A stretch of DNA of 64,000 bases from an uncultured Archangium sp. (GTDB lineage Bacteria; Myxococcota; Myxococcia; Myxococcales; Myxococcaceae), in NCBI GenBank assembly GCA_903905455.1, contig CAIVGN010000175.1:1-64000 (forward strand), given 5' to 3'. Both the position numbers and the translations under genes were made by a program. Within the stretch, counting starts at the first letter, position 1; each line of letters begins with the position of its first letter. The notes beneath the pieces are model-generated. The model was given only the letters and a program-made list of their open reading frames with translations, was not told where the DNA came from and searched no databases. Below are positions 9,914 to 18,726 of this stretch, piece after piece.

Positions 9914-10879
9914 GTGCCGCCCGTGTCTCGCCGCGCTCGCGTGTTGATCAGCCTGCCCTTCGTCTTCTTCGCGCTGCTGCTGTGCGCGTGGTTCCTCTTC
10001 ACCCGCCACGTGCCCTGGCCCATTCCCCCACAGCACCAGGCGCCCGCGAGTTGGCGCGTGCAGGGCGCAGGGCTGACCCTGCGGTCCCTCGGCGTCTCCG
10101 GCTTCGAGCTCAGCGACGGCACCACCACCGTGCTCCTCGACCCCACGCCCACCCGGCCCGACCCCGTGGCGCTGATCACCGGCCGCATCGACGCCGACCC
10201 GGCCCTCGGCGAGAAGTGGTGCCCCAAGGCCGACCTCATCCTCGTCAACCACACCCACTTCGATCACGCCCTCGACGTGGGGGCCATCGCGCAGCGCACC
10301 GGCGCCCTCGTCGTCGGCTCGCAGAACACCGTCAACCTCGCCCGCTCGCGCGGCGTGCCCGCGGAGAAGACCCGGGTGGTGCACTCCGGCGACTCGTTCA
10401 CCGTCGGCGACTTCACCGTCGACGTGCGATTGGCCCACCATACCGACCTGCTCGTGCCCCAGCCCATGAGCGGCACCGTCGCCACCGACGCCGGCCCGAT
10501 GTGGTTCTGGAACTACGCCCTCGACGAGACCCTCGCCTACCGCCTCACCGCCCACGGTACGTCGATTTGGTTCCACCCCACCAGCACCTATGCCGCGGGG
10601 GAACTCGGGGGCCTGCGCGCCAGGACCCTCATCGTCGGCGTCACCGGAGAGAAGCAGACCCGCGCCAAAGTCGACGGACTGCTCGGCGAGTCACAGGCCA
10701 CGCGGGTGCTGCCCACGCACTTCGACAACTTTTTCCAGCCCCTCGACCGCGGCCTCGCCCTCATGCCCGGCCTCGATCTCGACGGCGCCCGCCAACTCTT
10801 CCTCGACGCCAACCCGAAGCTCGAATGGGGCGTGCTCGACTACGGGCAGACCGTCACCCTGCCTCCCGATTCGCCCTGA
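9914..10879 (+). CDS. Membrane-anchored metallo-beta-lactamase-fold hydrolase (UlaG/lactamase_B_3-like)
   Basis: About 321 residues. The N-terminus has a single hydrophobic anchor (residues 11-29, after an RRAR stretch), so the catalytic part probably sits outside the cytoplasmic membrane. The MBL metal-binding motif reads NHTHFDHALD, followed by later candidate ligands in RLAHHTD, GTSIWFHPTS and LPTHFDNF, typical of the L-ascorbate-6-phosphate lactonase-like group. The substrate is not predictable; N-acyl-phosphatidylethanolamine phospholipase D-like enzymes share this layout. The GTG start directly follows the stop of the AbiEi-like gene, suggesting cotranscription; a GTG at 9923 is an alternative. 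Confidence 0.8.
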   Translation: MPPVSRRARVLISLPFVFFALLLCAWFLFTRHVPWPIPPQHQAPASWRVQGAGLTLRSLGVSGFELSDGTTTVLLDPTPTRPDPVALITGRIDADPALGEKWCPKADLILVNHTHFDHALDVGAIAQRTGALVVGSQNTVNLARSRGVPAEKTRVVHSGDSFTVGDFTVDVRLAHHTDLLVPQPMSGTVATDAGPMWFWNYALDETLAYRLTAHGTSIWFHPTSTYAAGELGGLRARTLIVGVTGEKQTRAKVDGLLGESQATRVLPTHFDNFFQPLDRGLALMPGLDLDGARQLFLDANPKLEWGVLDYGQTVTLPPDSP

Positions 10880-10888
10880 TGGTCTTGC

Positions 10889-10900
10889 GACCGAACGGTC
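10889..10900. promoter_or_regulatory. GACCG-AA-CGGTC palindrome, likely TetR-type operator
   Basis: A perfect 5+2+5 inverted repeat, GACCGAACGGTC, lies 24-36 bp before the start of the sterol-desaturase-family gene. A TTGCGA that could serve as a -35 box (10885-10890) overlaps its left arm. GACCGNNCGGTC-like palindromes are typical of TetR-family operators. No TetR gene is present in the window, so the regulator would act from elsewhere. Confidence 0.5.
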
Positions 10901-10924
10901 ACATCATCTAGAAAGCCGGACACC

Positions 10925-12034
10925 ATGGGCCCCAACCTCATCGCGCTGGCCATTCCGCTGTTCTTCCTGGGCATCGGGGTCGAGCTCGTCGCCGCGAAGG
11001 TGAAGGGGCGCCGGGTGTACCGGCTGGGCGACGCGATGAGCGACATGGGGTGCGGCATCGCGCAGCAGCTGGTGAGCCTCTTCGTGTCCACGGCGGTGTT
11101 GACGGGCGCGTACAGCTGGCTGTCGCAGTTCGCGCCGGTGAAGCTGCCCACCGCGTGGCTGCCGTGGGTGGTGGCGGTGTTCGCCGTGGAGTTCGCCTAC
11201 TACTGGTGGCACCGGCTCTCGCACGAGGTCAACCTGCTGTGGGCCGCCCACGTGGTGCACCACCACAGCGAGGACTACAACCTCGCGGTCGCGCTGCGGC
11301 AGTCGGTCACCACCTGGCTCACGAGCCTGCCGTTCTACCTGCCCATCGCCCTGCTCGGCGTGCCGGTGTTCCCCTTCGCCGTCGTGCTGGGCCTCACCAC
11401 GCTGTACCAATTCTGGATCCACACCGAGCTGGTGCCGCCGCTGGGCGCGCTGGAGAAGTTCTTCAACACCCCGGCGTTGCACCGGGTGCACCACGCCATC
11501 AACCCGCGGTACCTCGACAAGAACCACGCGGCGACGTTCTCGTTCCTCGACCGGCTCTTTGGCACCTGGGAACCGGAGACCGAGCCCTGCGTGTACGGCA
11601 CCACCCGCCCGCTCGAGTCGTACAACCCGCTGTGGGCCCAGGTGGAGCTGTACGTGGACCTGGTGCGCCTGGCCCGGCTCGCGCCCACGCCCGTCGACGC
11701 GGTGAAGGTCTTCTTCGCCTCGCCCGGTTGGCGCCCCGCGTGGATGGGGGAGGCCCCCCGGCGCGACGTCGGCAAGAAGTACGACCCACAGGCCTCGCCG
11801 GCCACGCACCGCTACGTCCTGGCCAACTGGGTGCTGCTGCTGGGCGGGGTCTTCGCCTTCCTGATGTGGGGGACCTCGTTGCCGCCCCTGAAGCAGGCGG
11901 TGACCGTGGGGGTGCTGGTGCTGGGGCTGCTCTCGCTGCCCGCGCTGGTGGAGGGCAGGTCGTGGGCCCGGCCTCTGGAGCTGGCGCGGGTGGTGACGCT
12001 GCCGGGCCTCGTGGTGCTGCTCGCGTTGGGCTGA
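10925..12034 (+). CDS. Sterol desaturase / fatty acid hydroxylase family membrane enzyme
   Basis: 369 residues. This is an integral membrane di-iron oxygenase family (Pfam FA_hydroxylase). The histidine clusters are HRLSH (96-100), HVVHH (109-113) and HRVHH (186-190), with a further His near 166, on a scaffold of about four early transmembrane helices plus three at the C-terminus. The LDRLFGTWEPE segment after the last His box is characteristic of the subgroup that includes alkylglycerol monooxygenase-like proteins. The likely substrate is a lipid (fatty acid, sterol or ether lipid); myxobacteria make ether lipids and hydroxy fatty acids, but the exact reaction is inference. The palindrome upstream suggests repressor control. 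No other lipid gene flanks it. Confidence 0.88.
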   Translation: MGPNLIALAIPLFFLGIGVELVAAKVKGRRVYRLGDAMSDMGCGIAQQLVSLFVSTAVLTGAYSWLSQFAPVKLPTAWLPWVVAVFAVEFAYYWWHRLSHEVNLLWAAHVVHHHSEDYNLAVALRQSVTTWLTSLPFYLPIALLGVPVFPFAVVLGLTTLYQFWIHTELVPPLGALEKFFNTPALHRVHHAINPRYLDKNHAATFSFLDRLFGTWEPETEPCVYGTTRPLESYNPLWAQVELYVDLVRLARLAPTPVDAVKVFFASPGWRPAWMGEAPRRDVGKKYDPQASPATHRYVLANWVLLLGGVFAFLMWGTSLPPLKQAVTVGVLVLGLLSLPALVEGRSWARPLELARVVTLPGLVVLLALG

Positions 12035-12086
12035 GGGCGGTTTCGGGCTTGGAACCGGAGCGGCACAGACCTACAACCGCCCGTCC

Positions 12087-13277
12087 ATGCGCTCATCGTT
12101 CTTCGCGGCCTTCGCGGCTGTCGCCCTGCTCAGTGGCTGTGAAAAGAAGACCACCGAGACCTCGAAGCCCGTCGAACCCAAGGTCGTCGAGGCCGTGAAG
12201 GTCGCGGCGCCCACCGAGGGAGACACGCTGCTGCTGGGCGAGGTCGGCTCGTTGACCGGCAGCGAGGCGGCGTTCGGCATCTCCACGCGCAACGGCATCG
12301 AGCTGGCGCTCGAGGAGGCCAACGCGGCCGGCGGCGTGAAGGGCAAGAAGATCGCGGTGCGCGTGTACGACGACCAGAGCAAGCCGGAAGAGGCGGCCTC
12401 GGCCACCACCCGGCTCATCACCCAGGACCACGTGATCGTGATCCTCGGCGAGGTGGCGTCGTCGAACTCGCTGGCCATGGCGCCCAAGGCCCAGGAGGCC
12501 CAGGTGCCGATGATCTCGCCCTCGTCCACCAACCCCAAGGTGACCGAGGTCGGCAACTACATCTTCCGCGTGTGCTTCATCGACCCGTTCCAGGGCTTCG
12601 TGATGGCGCGCTACGCCCACGACACGCTCAAGTTCCGCCGGGTGGCGATCCTCACCGACAAGAAGAGCGCGTACTCGGAGGGGCTCACCGACGTCTTCAA
12701 GAAGAAGTTCACCGAGATGGGCGGGACGATCATCGCGGTGGAGGCCTACGCCAACGGCGACACCGACTTCCGCGCGCAGCTGACCAACGTGAAGAAGCTC
12801 AAGCCCGACGGGGTGTACGTGCCGGGCTACTACCAGTCGGTGGCGGTCATCGCCGAGCAGGCCCGCGAGCTGGGGCTGACGGCGCCGCTGATGGGCGGTG
12901 ACGGGTGGGACTCCGACAAGCTCTTCGAGCTGGGTGGCGCCGCGGTCGAAGGCAGCTACGTGTCGAACCACTACTCGGCCGACGACCCGTCGCCCCGCGT
13001 CCAGGACTTCATCAAGAAGTACAAGGCGAAGTTCGGCGGCGTGCCCGACTCGCTGGCGGCCCTGGGCTACGACTCGGCGCGGGTGGCCATCGACGCCATC
13101 AAGCGCGCGCCCGACACCAGCGGCCCGGCCCTGCGCGCGGCCATCGCCGAGACGAAGGACTTCCCCGGCGTGGCCGGCACCATCACCCTCGACGAGAAGC
13201 GCAACCCGGTGAAGCCGGCGGTGGTGCTCAAGGTCGAGGGCGGCAAGTTCAAGTACGTCGACACCGTCTCACCGTAA
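12087..13277 (+). CDS. Branched-chain amino acid ABC transporter substrate-binding lipoprotein
   Basis: 396 residues, beginning with a lipoprotein signal (lipobox LLSGC, Cys18), so it is tethered in the periplasm. The mature protein matches the LivJ/LivK periplasmic-binding family (Peripla_BP_6): GEVGSLTGSEAAFGISTRNGIELALEEAN at the domain 1 start, then ASSNSLAMAPKAQE...PMISPSSTNP and YNGDTDF-type hinge segments. It captures branched-chain amino acids or a related small ligand (family members also bind amides, urea or aromatic acids). A LivH-type permease follows 12 bp downstream, so the two are cotranscribed. The remaining LivM, LivG and LivF subunits do not follow. Confidence 0.92.
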   Translation: MRSSFFAAFAAVALLSGCEKKTTETSKPVEPKVVEAVKVAAPTEGDTLLLGEVGSLTGSEAAFGISTRNGIELALEEANAAGGVKGKKIAVRVYDDQSKPEEAASATTRLITQDHVIVILGEVASSNSLAMAPKAQEAQVPMISPSSTNPKVTEVGNYIFRVCFIDPFQGFVMARYAHDTLKFRRVAILTDKKSAYSEGLTDVFKKKFTEMGGTIIAVEAYANGDTDFRAQLTNVKKLKPDGVYVPGYYQSVAVIAEQARELGLTAPLMGGDGWDSDKLFELGGAAVEGSYVSNHYSADDPSPRVQDFIKKYKAKFGGVPDSLAALGYDSARVAIDAIKRAPDTSGPALRAAIAETKDFPGVAGTITLDEKRNPVKPAVVLKVEGGKFKYVDTVSP

Positions 13278-13289
13278 CGGGCGGCTGCG

Positions 13290-14237
13290 ATGTACGAGTT
13301 CATCCAGCACGTCATCAACGGGCTCGCCGCCGGCACCATCTACGCGCTCGTCGCGCTCGGCTACACGATGGTCTACGGCGTGCTCAAGCTGATCAACTTC
13401 GCCCACGGCGACGTGATGATGCTCGGCGTCTACGTCGGCTACGCGGTGGCCTTCCTGCTGGGCCGCGAGCACCTCGGCACCATCTCCGGCGCGCTGCTGG
13501 TCTTCGCCGTCTCGCTCACCGCCTGCGCGGCCTTCGGCTTCTTCATCGAGCGCTTCGCCTACCGCCCGCTGCGCGACAAGCCCCGCCTCACCTCGCTCAT
13601 CACCGCCATCGGCATCAGCTTCGCGCTGAGCTACGGCTTCCAGTTGGACCTCGCGGTGTCGGTGGGCGGGCACTCCATCACCCTGCTCCCCGGCGCGGCC
13701 TCGCGGCGCTTCCCGGCGATCATCACGCCGACCGAGTGGGCGGTGCTGGGCGACAACGACGTCATCATCTGGAACTGGCAGGTCATCTCGTTCGTCATCG
13801 CGCTCACGCTGATGGGGGGCCTCCAGTACCTCGTGTTCCGCACCCGCTTCGGCAAGGCGATGCGCGCCGTGTCGCACGATCACCGCGTCGCGGGGCTCCT
13901 GGGCATTCCCGTGGACACCATCATCGCGGGCACCTTCATGCTGGGCAGCGCGCTCGCGGCCGGCGCCGGCATCCTCTACGCCATCAAGGACAAGTCGATC
14001 CAGCCGCTGATGGGCGTGATGGTGGGCCTCAAGGCCTTCGTCGCGGCGGTCATCGGCGGCATCGGCAACCTGCCCGGCGCGGTGGTCGGCGCGCTGCTGC
14101 TGGGGCTCTGCGAGGAGTTCATCGTCGGCTACACCGCGTCGAGCTGGCGTGACGCCGTGGCCTTCGGGTTCCTCATCGTGGTGCTGCTCGTTCGCCCCGA
14201 GGGGCTCTTCGGCCGCGCGCAGGCCGAGAAGGTCTAA
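13290..14237 (+). CDS. livH: Branched-chain amino acid ABC transporter permease, LivH type
   Basis: 315 residues with about eight hydrophobic helices. Family landmarks are INGLAAGTIYALVALGYTMVYGVLKLINFAHGD near the N-terminus and the EAA-like loop RAVSHDHRVAGLLGIPVD followed by GAGILYAIKDKSIQP. It forms half of the inner-membrane channel in Liv-type importers, normally paired with LivM and powered by LivG and LivF. Here the next gene is an unrelated lipoprotein starting 22 bp downstream, so the operon seems to stop after livH. The symbol reflects the subunit class, not proven specificity for leucine, isoleucine and valine. Confidence 0.92.
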   Translation: MYEFIQHVINGLAAGTIYALVALGYTMVYGVLKLINFAHGDVMMLGVYVGYAVAFLLGREHLGTISGALLVFAVSLTACAAFGFFIERFAYRPLRDKPRLTSLITAIGISFALSYGFQLDLAVSVGGHSITLLPGAASRRFPAIITPTEWAVLGDNDVIIWNWQVISFVIALTLMGGLQYLVFRTRFGKAMRAVSHDHRVAGLLGIPVDTIIAGTFMLGSALAAGAGILYAIKDKSIQPLMGVMVGLKAFVAAVIGGIGNLPGAVVGALLLGLCEEFIVGYTASSWRDAVAFGFLIVVLLVRPEGLFGRAQAEKV

Positions 14238-14259
14238 CCGCTCTCATCCCGGAGTCGTC

Positions 14260-15849
14260 ATGCGTCTCGCCCTGTTCGCGGTGGTTCTCCTGCTCCTGGG
14301 CGCCTGCGGTTCGGCGAAGCCCGACTGCGGCCCGGCGTCGTGCACCGGCTGCTGCGCGCAGGACGGCAGCTGCCAGCTCGGCAACCAGAACGTCGCCTGC
14401 GGCGCCCGGGGCGGGCTGTGTGACGTGTGCAACTTCACCTCGCGCTGCGAGTTCGGCGCCTGCTTCGCGGTTCAGCCCGGCGGCGGCGGTGGCGGAGGAA
14501 CTGGCGGCGGCAACGCGATGACCGGCGGCGGCGGCGGCAGCGCGATGACCGGCGGTGGCGGTGGCGGCGCGGTGACCGGCGGTGGCGGCGGCAGCGCGAT
14601 GACCGGCGGCGGTGGTGGCGGCGCGATGACCGGCGGTGGTGGCGGCGGCGCGATGACCGGCGGCGGAGGTGGCACCTTCGTCACCGACGGCGGCACCCAG
14701 ATCTTCGTACGCGGCACGATGGATGGCGGCACGAACCAGGCGGTGTACCGGCTCTTCCCCGTGGGCGTGGGCCTCAGCCAGTTCTCCACGACTGGGCGCC
14801 GGGTCAGCGGCCTCGACGTGAGCCCCGACGGCACGCAGGTGGCGCTCAGCTACGACGGCACGGCGACCGACGAGCTGGTGGTGGTGACCTCGGGGGCGGG
14901 GTCGGTGTCGGTGCACACGTCGGCGCCGGGCCTGAGCCTCAACACGCCGGTGCTCTCTCCCAACAAGCAGCAGGTCGCCTGGCTCGAGGGCTCGAGCACC
15001 GCCGACGCGGGAGGCTTCGACTGCTTCGTGGCGCCGGCCAACGGCACGGGAAACCCCACGCTCGCGTCGGTGCCGCACCCCACGACGAGCAACCTCTTCA
15101 ACGCCAGCATCGCCCGCTTCTCGCCCGACTCGCGCTACCTCGCGACCCGCGGCGACTTCAACGTCAACGGGGCCTTCGAGTTGGTGGTGCTCGACACGCA
15201 GACGGGCGTGAGGACCCCCCTGGTCATCTCGACCGCGGCCACCTCGGGCGGCGTCACCAACTTCGGGTGGACCAACACCGGCGCGCTCGTGCTCCACGCG
15301 GCGCTCAACGGCAACCCCGAGCGGCTCCACACCTGCACCGTCTCCGGCACCTGCGCGCTGCTCACCGGGCCGGCGCTCAACGCGACCATCGACTCGGCCG
15401 CGGTCTCTCCCGACGGCACCTTCGTGGTCTACACGTCGAACGAGCGCGGCGGGCAGTACGACCTGTACCGCGTAGCCTCCACCGGCGGCACGCCGATGCG
15501 CCTGGTCTCGGCCGACGCGCCGGCGGGCTGGCGCGTCATCACCGATGGCCTCGTCATCAGCCCCAACGGCCAATGGGTCGCCGCGCTCACGACCACCGGG
15601 GTGCTGCACGTGCTCTCGACGACGGGCAACACCAACCTCGTGCCGCTGTACACCGCGGGGACCAACGTCGGCGTGCTCAACCTCGGCTTCTCGCCCACCT
15701 CCGGACAGCTCGCCTTCCGCGCCGACCTCGCGGTCAACAACGTCTACGATCTGCACCGCCTCGCCGACTTCACCACCGCGGCCCAGGTGCCGGTGCTGCT
15801 CCAGTCGGCCAACGGCGGCACCTTCTCTGAGTTTCGTTGGACGTACTGA
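14260..15849 (+). CDS. Lipoprotein with Cys-rich head, Gly-rich repeat linker and TolB-like beta-propeller
   Basis: I chose the ATG at 14260: a GGAG lies 6-9 bp upstream and the protein then starts with a clean lipoprotein signal (lipobox LLGAC). The 529 residues contain an eight-to-ten-Cys head (residues 20-70), seen in many myxobacterial lipoproteins. Next is a linker made of six 9-residue AMTGGGGGS-type units, then a beta-propeller with repeated LSPDGTQVALSYDG, LSPNKQQVAWLEG and VSPDGTFVVYTSNE blades (WD40/TolB-like PD40 repeats). It is probably outer-membrane-anchored and faces the periplasm or the outside; binding partners are unknown. It resembles the next gene in being a lipoprotein propeller. 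Confidence 0.82.
   Translation: MRLALFAVVLLLLGACGSAKPDCGPASCTGCCAQDGSCQLGNQNVACGARGGLCDVCNFTSRCEFGACFAVQPGGGGGGGTGGGNAMTGGGGGSAMTGGGGGGAVTGGGGGSAMTGGGGGGAMTGGGGGGAMTGGGGGTFVTDGGTQIFVRGTMDGGTNQAVYRLFPVGVGLSQFSTTGRRVSGLDVSPDGTQVALSYDGTATDELVVVTSGAGSVSVHTSAPGLSLNTPVLSPNKQQVAWLEGSSTADAGGFDCFVAPANGTGNPTLASVPHPTTSNLFNASIARFSPDSRYLATRGDFNVNGAFELVVLDTQTGVRTPLVISTAATSGGVTNFGWTNTGALVLHAALNGNPERLHTCTVSGTCALLTGPALNATIDSAAVSPDGTFVVYTSNERGGQYDLYRVASTGGTPMRLVSADAPAGWRVITDGLVISPNGQWVAALTTTGVLHVLSTTGNTNLVPLYTAGTNVGVLNLGFSPTSGQLAFRADLAVNNVYDLHRLADFTTAAQVPVLLQSANGGTFSEFRWTY
14518..14679. repeat. Six tandem 27-bp units encoding a Met-Thr-Gly-rich linker
   Basis: ATGACC (GTGACC in the third unit) recurs at 14518, 14545, 14572, 14599, 14626 and 14653, an exact 27-bp period. 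The unit encodes MTGGGGG(S/G)A. The units differ by synonymous and Ser/Gly changes. Such a GC-rich in-frame repeat could vary in copy number between strains without breaking the frame. Confidence 0.9.
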
Positions 15850-15924
15850 GTCGCAGCGCGCCAACCCAGCGGAAGTGCGACGCGCGCGCGACGGTGTGGG
15901 GCTTGCTGAGGTGAGCCCCGCCCC

Positions 15925-18006
15925 ATGCGTTTCCTCAAATTTCTGAGCCTCGCGCTCACCCTGTTCGGCTGTCGTGACCCGCTCCTCTCGCAGGCGAGCG
16001 GTGAGCTGTTGGTGGAGCCGGGGCGCTTGAACTTCGGCCGGGCCTGGGTGGGCCTGCGCAGCACGCAGGGCCTCGACCTGCAGAACACCTCGCGCCAGGC
16101 CCTCGAGGTGAGCCTCTCCGTCGGCGCGCCCTTCGACGTGGTGCGCTCGGTGCGTATCGCGGGCGGCGAGCGCGTCGCGGTGGTGCTGGGCGTGGTGCCC
16201 CTGCGCTCAGGCGCGCTGGGGGACACGCTGCTCGTGAGCTGGAACGGCAACACCCGCGAGGTGCCGGTGGAGGCCGACGCGGAGAGTCCGCCCCCCTGCC
16301 CTGAGCGCGACTGCCGCACCTTCACCTTCGACCCCGGCACCGCGAACTGCCTCGAGACCGTGCTCGCCGATGGCGCAGGCTGCGGGGCGAGCAACCAGTG
16401 CCTCACCGGCGGCACCTGTCGGGCGGGCACGTGCGTGGGCCAGGCGCGCGACTGCAACGACGCAGACGCCTGCACCACCGACGCGTGCGACGTGGCCACC
16501 GGCTGCGTGCATGACGCCGTGGCGTGCCCGGGCTCGGACAACCCCTGCGAGGTGCCGCTGTGTACCGCGACGGGCGGCTGTGGCCTCACCCCCGCGCTCG
16601 ATGGCGCCTCCTGCGGCAGCAACGACTGCGTCACCGCCCACGTGTGCATCACCGGACAGTGCGTGACCCGCGCGGCCCCCGACGGCTCGCAGTGCGCAGC
16701 GCCTACCGTGTGCCGTGGCACCGGGCTGTGCCGGGCGCAGGTGTGTGAGAAGCCCGCGCCCACGCCGCTCCAGCCCCGCTGGCGCTACACCCCGGAGCCC
16801 GGACACGACGTGGTCTTCCTCGGGCACGTCGACGAGCAGGGCAACCTCTACGCGACGGAGACGTGGACCGGCCCCGCGCAGGCCAGGGCCACGGACCCGG
16901 CGCCGCGCGCGGCGATCCCCGGGGCCGCCTCCGACGTCGCCGGCGTGCCGCGGCAGCGCCCGCCCGACGGACCGGTCGCCGCGATCCTCTCGCTCACCCC
17001 GTCGGGCGTGGTGCGGTTTCGCGAGCCGGTGGTCTTCGGCTGCAGCGCCTGCGCGTGGGGCCTGGGCTTCTCGGTGGACAGCGCAGGGCACCGCCTGTTC
17101 TTCAACGCGCTCGGCCAGACGCAGGCGCGAAGCACCGATGATGGGCGGCTGTTGTGGAAGGTCGACGCCACTGCGGGGCTGCCGGCCCTCGATGTCCGGG
17201 CCGACGGAGGCGCGGTGTTCTCGACCTCGCCGCCGCTCCTGGTGGGTGACGACGTGGTGGGCGTACCGGTGCTCGAGGGGGAAGACGACCACCACTCGTA
17301 CGTGCAGGGCTTCGATCGCGCGACGGGCGTGGCGCGCTGGCAATTTCACCGCAAGGGCCACCTCTACGGTGCCGGGGTCGCGGCCAGCGGAGAGCTGTGG
17401 ACCTCGTCGGCGAACTGCTGGGCGGTGGCCGGCGAGATGGTGCGCCTCGCCCCGCTGACCGGGCTGCCGCGGGCCCAGAAGTTCGTGGAGTGGATCCCCT
17501 CCCTCTACGGCGACGACTTCGCCCTCGGCACCGCGAGCGGCGCGCTGCACCGCCTCGACGGCGCGCTGGACCTGCACTCACTCTCCACGCTGACCACCGC
17601 GAGCGCCGGGGCCTCGATGCTCGTCACCGGCCCGCAGCTCGTCCTCTGGGATGCCCCGGTGCGCGCGCTGCACTCGGTGAACCTCACCAGCGGCGTGACG
17701 GCCTTCACCTTCCACGGCGTCACGGGCACGGCGCCGGACTTCGAGCTCCTGCGCAACGGCGGCGTGGCGTGGACCTCACCTTCGACCGATGGCGGCGTGC
17801 TGGGCGCGGTCGATGGCCGGGGCGAGGAGCTCTTGCAGTGTCCGATTCTCACCTCGGTCGACAGCCCCACGGCGCTGGTGCGCGGGCGCGCGTACCTCCA
17901 GGCCGAGGGCTCGCTGGTCGGCTTCGAGGTGCCCGGCCTCGACGTCGCGCCGCACGGCTGGGTCTCGCGGGGCGGTTCGCTCGCCCGCGGCGGCCGGGCG
18001 CGCTGA
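15925..18006 (+). CDS. Lipoprotein: ASH-like Ig domain, Cys-rich repeats, PQQ-like beta-propeller
   Basis: 693 residues starting with a lipoprotein signal (TLFGC, Cys16). Residues about 30-115 (LNFGRAWVGLRSTQGLDLQNTS...) resemble the ASH/HYDIN or choice-of-anchor Ig-like domain. Residues 120-275 are densely Cys-rich, with a CNDADACTTDACDVATGCVH repeat common in myxobacterial surface proteins. The remaining 400 residues look like a PQQ/BamB-like propeller, with blades such as GQTQARSTDDGRLLWKVDA and VQGFDRATGVARWQFHRKG. It is likely exported and lipid-anchored, with a structural or sensing role that cannot be stated. It follows the preceding lipoprotein gene by 75 bp. Confidence 0.8.
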   Translation: MRFLKFLSLALTLFGCRDPLLSQASGELLVEPGRLNFGRAWVGLRSTQGLDLQNTSRQALEVSLSVGAPFDVVRSVRIAGGERVAVVLGVVPLRSGALGDTLLVSWNGNTREVPVEADAESPPPCPERDCRTFTFDPGTANCLETVLADGAGCGASNQCLTGGTCRAGTCVGQARDCNDADACTTDACDVATGCVHDAVACPGSDNPCEVPLCTATGGCGLTPALDGASCGSNDCVTAHVCITGQCVTRAAPDGSQCAAPTVCRGTGLCRAQVCEKPAPTPLQPRWRYTPEPGHDVVFLGHVDEQGNLYATETWTGPAQARATDPAPRAAIPGAASDVAGVPRQRPPDGPVAAILSLTPSGVVRFREPVVFGCSACAWGLGFSVDSAGHRLFFNALGQTQARSTDDGRLLWKVDATAGLPALDVRADGGAVFSTSPPLLVGDDVVGVPVLEGEDDHHSYVQGFDRATGVARWQFHRKGHLYGAGVAASGELWTSSANCWAVAGEMVRLAPLTGLPRAQKFVEWIPSLYGDDFALGTASGALHRLDGALDLHSLSTLTTASAGASMLVTGPQLVLWDAPVRALHSVNLTSGVTAFTFHGVTGTAPDFELLRNGGVAWTSPSTDGGVLGAVDGRGEELLQCPILTSVDSPTALVRGRAYLQAEGSLVGFEVPGLDVAPHGWVSRGGSLARGGRAR

Positions 18007-18027
18007 GCGACGCCTAGACTCAAGCCC

Positions 18028-18324
18028 ATGTGCCGGAACATTCGTACGCTGCACCACTTCGAGCCGCCGGCGACGCGCGATGAACTGCACGCCTCGGCCC
18101 TGCAGTTCGTCCGCAAGCTCTCGGGGCAGCAGAAGCCCGCGAAGGTGAACGAGGCGGCCTTCAACCGCGCGGTGGAGAAGGTGCTCGCCGCGACCCAGGA
18201 GCTCTTCGACGCGCTCGAGGTGCACGGCCCGCCGAAGGACCGCGAGGTGGAGAAGCAGAAGGCGCGCACCCGGGGACAGAAGCGCGACGAGCAGCTCCGC
18301 GCCCGGCTCTTGGCCGAGCGGTGA
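18028..18324 (+). CDS. DUF2277 family protein
   Basis: 98 residues. The opening MCRNIRTLHHFEPPAT and the PKDREVEKQKAR tail are diagnostic of the small DUF2277 family, found in many soil bacteria and without known function. It is a soluble, mostly helical, Arg/Lys-rich protein; the conserved Cys2 and Arg3 are present. It ends immediately before the convergent two-TM genes on the other strand and is not obviously part of an operon. Confidence 0.88.
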   Translation: MCRNIRTLHHFEPPATRDELHASALQFVRKLSGQQKPAKVNEAAFNRAVEKVLAATQELFDALEVHGPPKDREVEKQKARTRGQKRDEQLRARLLAER

Positions 18325-18726
18325 TCACGGCCGCAGCACGCGCACCGAGAACAGCGCCACGCCGACCAGCACCGCGCCGACCGCCGGGCTGAGGCCCACG
18401 CTCCACGCGGCGACCTCGGGCACCACCTCCGCCACGCCCAGCGCGCCCAACCCCAGGCCGAGCACCACGCCGAGCCCCTGCACCAGGGGCAGGAAGCGGG
18501 AGCGTCTCCGGCCCTCGACCTCGAGGCGCTCGCGCAGGCTCGTGCGTCGCTCGGCGAGCAGCCGCCGCGTGGCCTCGAACAACCGGGTCTTCTCCTTGAG
18601 CAGCAGGCGCTCGGCGTCGTCGCCTCCGAGCGGAGGCTCGGTGCTGCGGTACCGGCTCCACAGCTCGGCGACCTCCTGCTTGAGCGTCGACAGCTCGGGG
18701 GGCGGGTCCTGGGGCACGGGCTTCAT
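18325..18726 (-). CDS. Small coiled-coil/two-TM membrane protein B
   Basis: 133 residues from the ATG at 18726, which overlaps the upstream gene's stop codon as ATGA; this decides the start over a GTG at 18738. Residues 10-75 are charged and helical (LKQEVAELWSRY, LLKEKTRLFEATRRLLAERR), suggesting a cytoplasmic coiled coil. Two hydrophobic helices follow (about 82-100 and 108-130) and the protein ends in VRVLRP. I recognise no family. It shares its layout (basic helical N-part, two C-terminal TM helices) with the gene upstream, and both follow the AAA ATPase-nuclease gene. Confidence 0.7.
   Translation of the reverse strand: MKPVPQDPPPELSTLKQEVAELWSRYRSTEPPLGGDDAERLLLKEKTRLFEATRRLLAERRTSLRERLEVEGRRRSRFLPLVQGLGVVLGLGLGALGVAEVVPEVAAWSVGLSPAVGAVLVGVALFSVRVLRP

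Noticed and set aside
15898-15919. GGGGCT/AGCCCC hairpin before the propeller lipoprotein
   Set aside because: Short stem, ten-base loop and no T-tract; likely chance in this GC content.
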